From Gammaproteobacteria bacterium (lineage in GTDB: Bacteria; Pseudomonadota; Gammaproteobacteria; Pseudomonadales; Porticoccaceae), in the NCBI GenBank assembly GCA_003646355.1, contig QNFO01000110.1, positions 1 through 5,375 on the forward strand: DNA of 5,375 nt, read 5' to 3'. Shown here in pieces: positions 1-5,151 of this stretch. How positions within the stretch are numbered: the stretch's first letter is position 1; every line of letters begins with the position of its first letter. Position numbers and translations under genes: made by a program. The notes below the pieces were generated by a model that saw nothing but the letters and a program-made list of their open reading frames with translations, made no database searches and was not told where the DNA came from.

Positions 1-756
1 CTGGGTGATGTGCCGCGCTTTAATCGCGTGTTGATAGAAACCACCGGCCTCGCCGACCCAGTGCCCATCGTCCATACGCTGATGGCCAACACCGAGTTGC
101 GTAAAGCCTATCGCATGCAGGCGGTGGTGACTTTAGTGGATGCGGTGGCGGGTGAGCGCACCCTTGCCGATCAGGATGTTTCGCGCCGCCAGGTGGCGCT
201 GGCTGACGAATTGCTAATTGCTAAATCTGATCTGGTCGATGAGCAAAGCATGGCCAGGTTGGAAGCACGACTCGTTGAAATGAATCCCTCCGCACCTGTA
301 AGGGATGGCCGTAACTTGAGTGTCGCTGAGATAATCCCCATTCTTTCCGCAGACAATCATTACCCCTTAAAGGGTAAGGCTGAGGATATTGAAAAGTGGC
401 TGGGTGCGGGGGCGCAGTCTGAGCAGAGTGGCGAACACCACACAGGGCACGGCAGTAGCATTCAGACCTTTACCTTGCGTCTTGAGCAGGCAATGCGTTT
501 AGCCGATGTGATACTTTTTTTTCAGGAACTGGTAAATTACGACCCGGACAAACTACTGCGGGTGAAAGGCCTGGTGGCCGTGGAGGGTAAGTTAGCCACG
601 CCGGCTGTGGTGCATTGCATCCGCGACAAGGTTTATCCCTTGTTATGGCTTGATGAGTGGCCGGGGGATACAGCACAAACTCAGTTGGTATTTATTACTG
701 ACGGTATTGAAAAGCATGAAGTTGAGAAAATTTTGCACGACGTTTGCAGTCAGTAA
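1..756 (+). CDS. COG0523/CobW-family GTP-binding metallochaperone, C-terminal part (5' end outside window)
   Basis: The reading frame is open from base 1, so the gene starts upstream; the GTG at 10 lies inside the conserved core and is not a credible start. The Walker A and CxCC metal motifs must lie outside the window. The visible 251 residues begin just before the ETTGLADP motif (residues 13-20) typical of the family. A G4-like AKSD follows at 74-77, then a linker with a small histidine-rich patch (GEHHTGHG, 144-151), then a CobW C-terminal domain at about 153-245 with the DKLLRVKG signature. From memory it looks closest to the YjiA/YeiR branch. These proteins are cytosolic GTPases thought to deliver zinc or another metal to client enzymes. 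The first residue of the G4 motif is Ala rather than the usual Asn, Ser or Thr. It lies 47 bp upstream of SDR-A on the same strand, so co-transcription is plausible. Family call firm; metal and client unknown. Confidence 0.9.
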   Translation: MGDVPRFNRVLIETTGLADPVPIVHTLMANTELRKAYRMQAVVTLVDAVAGERTLADQDVSRRQVALADELLIAKSDLVDEQSMARLEARLVEMNPSAPVRDGRNLSVAEIIPILSADNHYPLKGKAEDIEKWLGAGAQSEQSGEHHTGHGSSIQTFTLRLEQAMRLADVILFFQELVNYDPDKLLRVKGLVAVEGKLATPAVVHCIRDKVYPLLWLDEWPGDTAQTQLVFITDGIEKHEVEKILHDVCSQ

Positions 757-791
757 ACAATAAGCTAAATACAATTTTGATAACAACAAAT

Positions 792-796
792 GAGGA
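792..796 (+). promoter_or_regulatory. Ribosome binding site for SDR-A (start-deciding)
   Basis: GAGGA sits 7 nt before the ATG at 804. It supports that ATG over the upstream in-frame TTG at 744, which would overlap the end of the GTPase gene and add 20 residues absent from the paralogue. Confidence 0.75.
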
Positions 797-803
797 ATTA
801 AAT

Positions 804-1568
804 ATGGGACGAGTACAGGATAAAGTTGCTTTAATCACCGGCGGTACCGCGGGTATCGGCTATGCAACGGCAGAGTTAATTGGCAAAGAGGGTGGCAAAA
901 TTGCCATTACCGACTTGCGCCCTGTTGAGGGTGAAGCCTCGGCACAGAAGCTGCGTGATCAGGGCTACGACGCAATATTTATTGAGCAAGACGTTACTGA
1001 TGAGGCGCGCTGGAAAGAAGTCGTCGCAGCGGTTGTCGAGAAGTACGGTCGCCTTGATATTCTCGTCAACAATGCCGGCGTTGGTGAGCAAACTGACCTT
1101 GAAGAAAGTGATTTGGCCCATTGGCGTTTCGTTAACTCGGTGAATATGGAAGCCGTGTTTATGGGCACTCAGAATGCCATTAAGCAAATGAAGCTCACCG
1201 GCGGCGGTAGCATTATTAATATCTCTTCTATCGAAGGCCTGGTGGGCGATCCCCGCTTTGGTGCTTACAACGCGAGTAAGGGTGGTGTGCGTTTATTTAC
1301 CAAATCAGCTGCACTGTATTGCGCGGAGAAAAAATACAATATTCGCGTTAACTCATTGCACCCCGGTTTTACGGTTACGCCCATGGTTGATGGCGCCATT
1401 GACCAGTTTTCACCCGAAGACTCAGAGCGAATTAGTCGCGAGATTGCCGTTGGTTACATGGCCGAACCCATTGACCAGGCCTACGGTATTTTGTTTTTAG
1501 CCTCTGACGAGTCACGTTATATGACCGGTACTGAGTTGGTTATCGACGGCGGCTTTACCTGCCACTAA
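804..1568 (+). CDS. Short-chain dehydrogenase/reductase SDR-A (first of tandem pair)
   Basis: A classical single-domain Rossmann SDR of 254 aa, normal for the family, expected to be a cytosolic NAD(H)-dependent alcohol/ketone oxidoreductase. Visible motifs: cofactor loop TGGTAGIG (12-19); Asp37 at the end of beta-2, predicting NAD(H) preference; Asp63 in DVT; NNAG (89-92); catalytic Asn114, Ser142, Tyr155 and Lys159; HPG (186-188); and the C-terminal IDGGFTCH. The SSIEG...GDP...AYNASKG segment resembles R-specific alcohol dehydrogenases of lactobacilli, and the overall pattern resembles 3beta/17beta-hydroxysteroid and cyclopentanol dehydrogenases (recalled, not searched). The ATG at 804 is chosen for its Shine-Dalgarno and because it makes the protein collinear with the next gene. 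It is followed 20 bp later by a paralogue about 78% identical, almost certainly in the same transcript. Fold and catalysis are sure; the substrate is not known. Confidence 0.95.
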   Translation: MGRVQDKVALITGGTAGIGYATAELIGKEGGKIAITDLRPVEGEASAQKLRDQGYDAIFIEQDVTDEARWKEVVAAVVEKYGRLDILVNNAGVGEQTDLEESDLAHWRFVNSVNMEAVFMGTQNAIKQMKLTGGGSIINISSIEGLVGDPRFGAYNASKGGVRLFTKSAALYCAEKKYNIRVNSLHPGFTVTPMVDGAIDQFSPEDSERISREIAVGYMAEPIDQAYGILFLASDESRYMTGTELVIDGGFTCH

Positions 1569-1573
1569 AACTC

Positions 1574-1580
1574 AGGGAGG
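1574..1580 (+). promoter_or_regulatory. Ribosome binding site for SDR-B (start-deciding)
   Basis: AGGGAGG lies in the 20-bp gap after the SDR-A stop. It is 8 nt from the ATG at 1589 but only 2 nt from the ATG at 1583. The spacing therefore favours 1589, which also gives the same MGRVQDK N-terminus as SDR-A. Confidence 0.8.
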
Positions 1581-1588
1581 AAATGGCG

Positions 1589-2353
1589 ATGGGTAGAGTA
1601 CAGGACAAAGTGTGTTTGATTACCGGCGGTACCGGTGGCATCGGCTATTCGGCGGCGCAGTTAATGTGCCGCGAAGGTGGCAAGGTGGCGATTACCGATA
1701 TCCGCCCCAAAGAGGGTGAAGCTGCGGCGCAGACTCTGCGGGATCAGGGTTATGCGGCAATCTTTATTGAGCAGGACGTGACTAGCGAAAGTCGCTGGCC
1801 AGAAGTCATCGCGGCCGTGGTTGCCGAATACGGCCGTCTCGATGTGCTGGTGAATAATGCCGGTGTCGGTGCTGCAACTGATCTTGAAGAAAGCGACCTG
1901 GCTCACTGGCGCTTTATTCAGTCGGTGAATCTGGAGTCCGTGTTTATGGGCACCCAGAATGCCATTAAACAAATGAAGCTCAACGGTGGCGGCAGTATCG
2001 TCAATATATCTTCTATTGAAGGCATTATCGGCGACCCGCGCTCGGCAGCCTACAACGCCAGTAAGGGTGGTGTGCGCTTGTTTACCAAATCGGCGGCGCT
2101 ATATTGTGCGGAGAAAAAATACAATATACGCGTCAACTCGGTGCATCCCGGTTTTACCAAAACACCGATGGCCGAGAGTGCCGGTGATTTATTTGGCCCG
2201 GACGATTTAGTGCGCATTCAGCACGAGATTGTTATCGGTCATATGGCGGAGCCTCAGGATCAGGGCTACGGTGTTTTGTATCTGGCATCGGATGAGTCGA
2301 AGTATGTGACCGGTACTGAACTGATTATTGATGGTGGTTATACCTGCCACTAA
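1589..2353 (+). CDS. Short-chain dehydrogenase/reductase SDR-B (second of tandem pair)
   Basis: A classical SDR of 254 aa that aligns to SDR-A without a gap: by hand count 197 of 254 residues are identical. It has all the same functional positions: TGGTGGIG (12-19), Asp37 (NAD-type), Asp63, NNAG (89-92), Asn114, Ser142, Tyr155, Lys159 and HPG (186-188). It ends IDGGYTCH. Residues 154-184 around the catalytic Tyr/Lys are identical in the two proteins. Differences cluster at 191-216, the segment that forms the substrate-binding lid in this family, with 14 changes in 26 residues. It is therefore likely to do the same chemistry on a different or stereochemically different alcohol or ketone (inference). 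The start could be the ATG at 1583 (two more residues), but Shine-Dalgarno spacing favours 1589. It is translationally close to SDR-A. Substrate unknown. Confidence 0.95.
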   Translation: MGRVQDKVCLITGGTGGIGYSAAQLMCREGGKVAITDIRPKEGEAAAQTLRDQGYAAIFIEQDVTSESRWPEVIAAVVAEYGRLDVLVNNAGVGAATDLEESDLAHWRFIQSVNLESVFMGTQNAIKQMKLNGGGSIVNISSIEGIIGDPRSAAYNASKGGVRLFTKSAALYCAEKKYNIRVNSVHPGFTKTPMAESAGDLFGPDDLVRIQHEIVIGHMAEPQDQGYGVLYLASDESKYVTGTELIIDGGYTCH

Positions 2354-2364
2354 TTCTGCATCGT

Positions 2365-2399
2365 CAGGGCCGGGGTAAGTGTTGTTTACCTTGGCTCTG
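2365..2399 (+). other. Intergenic RNA hairpin after SDR-B
   Basis: The arms at 2365-2378 and 2386-2399 can pair over 14 bp, including three G-U pairs when read as plus-strand RNA, with a 7-nt loop (GTGTTGT). It starts 12 nt after the SDR-B stop. No clear T-run follows, so it is not a standard intrinsic terminator. It could be a weak or Rho-assisted terminator, an mRNA 3'-end stabiliser for the SDR transcript, or a processing site. The pairing is seen in the sequence; the role is inferred. Confidence 0.45.
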
Positions 2400-2424
2400 G
2401 GCTTGAATTTGTCAGCAGATTGAA

Positions 2425-2432
2425 AAGGGGTG
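2425..2432 (+). promoter_or_regulatory. Ribosome binding site for the ParA-like gene (start-deciding)
   Basis: AAGGGGTG is close to the anti-16S consensus. Its G-run ends 7 nt before the ATG at 2438. An in-frame TTG at 2420 lies upstream of this site and would add six residues before the first beta strand of the ATPase, so 2438 is preferred. Confidence 0.65.
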
Positions 2433-2437
2433 ATGGC

Positions 2438-3103
2438 ATGCGCTCGATACTTTTACTCAATGCCAAGGGCGGTTGCGGTAAAACTACGATGGCGACCAAT
2501 ATCGCAGCCTATTACGCTCAAAAGGGCAAACGTGTGGTATTGGCTGACTTTGACCCCCAGGGCTCAAGCATGGATTGGCTGGCTGCTCGCCCTGCTGATC
2601 GCCCGCGTATTCGTGGTCTGCCTGCCTGGCAGGATAGGATTCGCGTACCGAAAAATACCGACTATTTGATTATTGATAGTCCGGCGGCAGTGAGTGGTCG
2701 CCCTTTGGCTAACCTAGTGCAGCGCGCCGATAGTATTTTAATTCCGGTCTTACCTTCGCCTATCGATATTCGTGCTGCAGAGCATTTTATCGGTCAGTTA
2801 AATGCTCTGCGCAGGGTGCTAAACACTCAGGTTAAATTGGCAACGGTGGCTAATCGTGTGCGGGAAAATACGCTGGCGGCCGGTGATCTCGATGACTACC
2901 TTGAGATGATTAAATTGCCCAATGGTAAAAAAGTCCCTTATCTCGCTTTGCTGCGCGCTAGTCAAAATTATATTCGTGCTGCCGAGACAGGTTTATCGAT
3001 CTTTGAGTTTTCACCGTCGCGAACAGAGCGTGATCGGGAGAGCTGGAAGCAGGTTTTCCGTTGGCTAGATAGTAAGCGCAGTCTACCTGCGCCAAAGGAT
3101 TAA
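2438..3103 (+). CDS. ParA/MinD-type ATPase, short orphan form
   Basis: A 221-aa P-loop ATPase of the ParA/MinD (SIMIBI) class. Residues 2-8 form the first beta strand. The deviant Walker A is KGGCGKTT at 10-17, with the signature Lys10 and P-loop Lys15. Walker A' is DFDPQGS at 37-43, and Walker B is DYLIIDSP ending around Asp80. Members dimerise on ATP and usually position DNA, plasmids or protein complexes. There is no N-terminal DNA-binding extension, as in small chromosomal or orphan ParAs, and no MinD-like amphipathic C-terminal helix is obvious; the tail is basic then Pro-rich (RSLPAPKD). No ParB-like gene or parS-like repeat is visible nearby. The gene follows SDR-B by 84 bp with a hairpin between, so it may have its own expression. 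It ends 34 bp before a strong terminator. ATPase class is sure; the cargo is unknown. Confidence 0.9.
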   Translation: MRSILLLNAKGGCGKTTMATNIAAYYAQKGKRVVLADFDPQGSSMDWLAARPADRPRIRGLPAWQDRIRVPKNTDYLIIDSPAAVSGRPLANLVQRADSILIPVLPSPIDIRAAEHFIGQLNALRRVLNTQVKLATVANRVRENTLAAGDLDDYLEMIKLPNGKKVPYLALLRASQNYIRAAETGLSIFEFSPSRTERDRESWKQVFRWLDSKRSLPAPKD

Positions 3104-3137
3104 TAACCCATAGTGGGCCGCTAAGTAGCGAAGAAAA

Positions 3138-3177
3138 AACATAAAAAAGCCGCGAATAGTCGCGGCTTTTTTATGTT
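3138..3177. terminator. Bidirectional intrinsic terminator between convergent genes
   Basis: This is a perfect 18-bp inverted repeat (arms 3138-3155 and 3160-3177) with a 4-nt loop (ATAG). The loop-proximal stem is the GC-rich GCCGCGA/TCGCGGC. It is flanked by six A on one side and six T on the other, so both strands read stem then T-run. It lies between the stop of the ParA gene (3103) and the stop of the minus-strand SDR (3194), as expected for a shared terminator serving both transcripts. Confidence 0.92.
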
Positions 3178-3193
3178 CGGCCAAGTATAGAAA

Positions 3194-4006
3194 TTAGGTA
3201 GCGGTAGTACCACCATCAACCACAATTTCAGCACCGGTGACCCAGGGCGATTGATCGCTGGCCAGGTACAGTGCTGCGTTGGCAATATCGGAGGGTTGGC
3301 CAATCATGCCCATGGGGGTGGAGCGATCGAAGGCGTCTTTGACTTTTTCCGCCGAGGGTGCGAGACCGGCGTCGACGAAACCCTGTAGCACGCTCTGGCC
3401 CATATTGGTGGGGATCAGACCGGGGTGGATGGAGTTGACGCGGATGCCGTATTTCAAGCTGGCGAATTCCACTGCTGCTGCTTTGGTCAGCAGCTTAACG
3501 CCACCTTTACTGCCGCAGTAAGCGCCGAGGCCGGAGTAGCCGCGCAAACCGGCAACCGATGAGATGTTGATAATTGAGCCGCCTTTGCCGGCAATGCCGC
3601 CGGGCTTCATGGCTTTACAGGCGTGCTTAAGACCGAGGAAGACACCGCTGACATTGATCTCGAGAACGCGGTTGAAGTCTTCTAGTGAGGTGTTTTCAAG
3701 TAATGCGCAAATCTCGATACCGGCGTTGTTGACCACCACGTCGAGGCCGCCAAGCTGCTTGACGGTTTCAGCGGTAACGCGTTCCCAGTCGGCTTCGTTG
3801 GTGACGTTGTGGGGTAAAAATGCAGCCTTGCCGCCGGCCTCTTCGATCTCTTTAACCGTTGCGCGGCCAAGATCTTCGAGAATATCGGTAATCATGATTG
3901 TTGCGCCAGCGCGTGACAGTGTCTTGGCAATTTCAGCACCCAGGCCGCGTGCGGAGCCGGTAATTAACGCGACTTTACCTTCCATTGAAATAGAAATGTT
4001 TGACAT
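3194..4006 (-). CDS. Short-chain dehydrogenase/reductase SDR-C
   Basis: A classical SDR of 270 aa, slightly longer than the tandem pair and only moderately similar to them. Motifs: TGSARGLG (16-23), Asp41 predicting NAD(H), NVT (67-69) where most have DVT, NNAG (93-96), Asn118, Ser150, Tyr163, Lys167, HPG (194-196) and the C-terminal VDGGTTAT. Relative to the pair it has about four extra residues before the catalytic strand (PGGIAGKGGSI, 136-145) and a longer lid region (about 198-232), suggesting a different pocket. The ATG at 4004-4006 has AGGA 7 nt upstream on the minus strand. The AraC-family gene ends 80 bp upstream on the same strand, so this SDR is the obvious first candidate for its target or operon partner. 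It probably oxidises a secondary or cyclic alcohol or steroid-like hydroxyl (inference); annotation as a hydroxysteroid or cyclopentanol dehydrogenase would be family guesswork. Confidence 0.95.
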   Translation of the reverse strand: MSNISISMEGKVALITGSARGLGAEIAKTLSRAGATIMITDILEDLGRATVKEIEEAGGKAAFLPHNVTNEADWERVTAETVKQLGGLDVVVNNAGIEICALLENTSLEDFNRVLEINVSGVFLGLKHACKAMKPGGIAGKGGSIINISSVAGLRGYSGLGAYCGSKGGVKLLTKAAAVEFASLKYGIRVNSIHPGLIPTNMGQSVLQGFVDAGLAPSAEKVKDAFDRSTPMGMIGQPSDIANAALYLASDQSPWVTGAEIVVDGGTTAT

Positions 4007-4013
4007 GAACTTA

Positions 4014-4017
4014 TCCT
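4014..4017 (-). promoter_or_regulatory. Ribosome binding site for SDR-C
   Basis: On the minus strand AGGA (within AAAGGAT) lies 7 nt before the ATG of SDR-C and supports that start. Confidence 0.65.
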
Positions 4018-4039
4018 TTGTTGGCAGTGGTGGGAATAA

Positions 4040-4060
4040 GCGCCCTTTGAAATTGGGCGC
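4040..4060. repeat. Inverted repeat in the AraC-SDR-C gap
   Basis: GCGCCC (4040-4045) and GGGCGC (4055-4060) form a perfect 6-bp inverted repeat with a 9-nt spacer. The right arm also sits in the 8-bp palindrome GGGCGCCC (4055-4062). It lies in the 80-bp gap upstream of SDR-C. It could be a small 5'-leader hairpin or a protein-binding site. No T-run follows on the minus strand, so a terminator of the regulator gene is unlikely. Confidence 0.35.
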
Positions 4061-4086
4061 CCGGTCTAGATGTTTATTGCGGGGTT

Positions 4087-5151
4087 TTATTCAGGCGCTT
4101 TGTTGCGGTATTCAGAGGGTGAGCAACTACACCAGCGCTTGAAGGCGCGGCGGAAACTAGTGGTGTCCTGATAACCCAGGTCGAGGGCAATGGCGTCGAT
4201 GGAGTGATCGGTATTGCGCAAAGCGTCGGTCGCCAATTGCTTGTGCACGCTATCGCGCAGTTTGCGGTAAGTGGTGTCTTCGGCCTGCAAGTAGCGAATA
4301 ATGGTGCGCGATGACACGTTAAAGACCTTGGACAGGTCTTCAAGGCTGGGCATGTTGGCGGGCTGTCGGCGCATCAAGTCGAGCACGTGAGACATGGTCA
4401 AATTATTGGAGCGTAGCTCCTGCATTTTTTGCTGGAGTTGATCTTCGGCGAGCTTATGGATGTGCTCGTCGGCAGTAATGCAGCGCTTGTCGAGGATGCT
4501 CTTGGGTAAGATCATCATGTGCTTATCGCCGTTAAAACAGATCTCACCGGAGAAAAAGCTGCTGTAATCGTCGGCGTACTCGGGGGGCGGGAAGCCGAAC
4601 ACGACTTTGGAGCAAGTCAGCGTTTGACCGCTGACAAACTCAAGGGCGTTCTGCATAGTCAGCATCATTGCCTCTACCACCACTGCCTGAAAATTTGGAT
4701 GACCGTGGGTTTCAACAATTTCGACAATGACATTATCTTGGTCGTAGTAAACCTCAAGATCACAAAAAGTAATTGCTGTGTGGTAGTACTTGGCGGCATC
4801 GTGAATGGCCTGGCCAACGGTCTGGCTACTAATCACGGCAACGCCCATGGCTCCGTGGCTTGAAATATGTATTTGTCGGCCGATGGATAAACCCGCGCCG
4901 GGCATATCCAGGGTTTCCATCAGTTCGAAAATGGCATCAGACAGGGGGTCGAAGGCCACCTTTTCAGAGGGGTCGTCCAATTGTTCTTTGCTGATGCCAT
5001 GTCGGGTAAAGCAGGCCAGCACTTCGTCGCTGCGCCCCAGTGTATTGAATACCAGGTTGGCATAGGCCGACGACACCATATGTCCACTGCTGAGAGCAGT
5101 AGGGTCTGCGGGAGATTCAGGTTTACTCACCGGCGGTGTGTTTACAGGCAT
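4087..5151 (-). CDS. AraC-family transcriptional regulator with arabinose-binding-type N-terminal domain
   Basis: A 354-aa cytosolic DNA-binding regulator. Residues 1-23 are Pro/Ser-rich and probably disordered. About 30-225 matches the N-terminal effector domain found in OruR-type AraC proteins (GxxGxxxxSSxTVGQAI..AAKYY pattern around 100-123). The C-terminal AraC domain holds two helix-turn-helix units, about 268-290 (SLEDLSKVFNVSSRTIIRYL) and 316-339 (IDAIALDLGYQDTTSFRRAF), followed by the usual PSEYR (345-349). The start is uncertain: the ATG at 5149-5151 has no good Shine-Dalgarno, and an internal Met25 (codon at 5077-5079) would give 330 aa, starting just before the conserved domain. 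The gene lies upstream of SDR-C on the same strand and probably activates it, and perhaps the tandem SDR genes, in response to a small-molecule inducer (inference). The effector cannot be read from the sequence. Confidence 0.93.
   Translation of the reverse strand: MPVNTPPVSKPESPADPTALSSGHMVSSAYANLVFNTLGRSDEVLACFTRHGISKEQLDDPSEKVAFDPLSDAIFELMETLDMPGAGLSIGRQIHISSHGAMGVAVISSQTVGQAIHDAAKYYHTAITFCDLEVYYDQDNVIVEIVETHGHPNFQAVVVEAMMLTMQNALEFVSGQTLTCSKVVFGFPPPEYADDYSSFFSGEICFNGDKHMMILPKSILDKRCITADEHIHKLAEDQLQQKMQELRSNNLTMSHVLDLMRRQPANMPSLEDLSKVFNVSSRTIIRYLQAEDTTYRKLRDSVHKQLATDALRNTDHSIDAIALDLGYQDTTSFRRAFKRWCSCSPSEYRNKAPE

Noticed and set aside
744..775. Promoter between the GTPase gene and SDR-A (TTGCAG, then TAAATA or TACAAT)
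   Set aside because: Only about half the consensus positions match and the better -10 has poor spacing; the AT-rich gap alone is not enough.
744..803. Upstream TTG start for SDR-A
   Set aside because: It overlaps the GTPase stop, adds residues missing from the paralogue, and the ATG at 804 has a good Shine-Dalgarno.
876..1972. Two 103-codon antisense frames at the same relative place in SDR-A (876-1187) and SDR-B (1661-1972)
   Set aside because: They are mirror shadows of the two paralogous SDR genes; their shared length reflects the duplication, not a conserved antisense protein. No start signals or family features.
804..2353. Recent duplication or gene conversion, or an assembly artefact, as the source of the tandem SDR pair
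   Set aside because: Synonymous differences are frequent even where the proteins are identical, so the copies are old and independently diverged.
2438..3103. A ParAB partition system or plasmid backbone
   Set aside because: No ParB, no parS-like repeats, no replication genes; the neighbours are metabolic.
3564..4142. 192-codon plus-strand frame opposite SDR-C
   Set aside because: It lies over a gene with full SDR motifs on the minus strand, crosses into the intergenic gap and has a composition typical of an antisense shadow.
4519..5065. Plus-strand frames of 114 and 86 codons opposite the AraC gene
   Set aside because: They overlap each other and a well-supported regulator; no recognisable domains.
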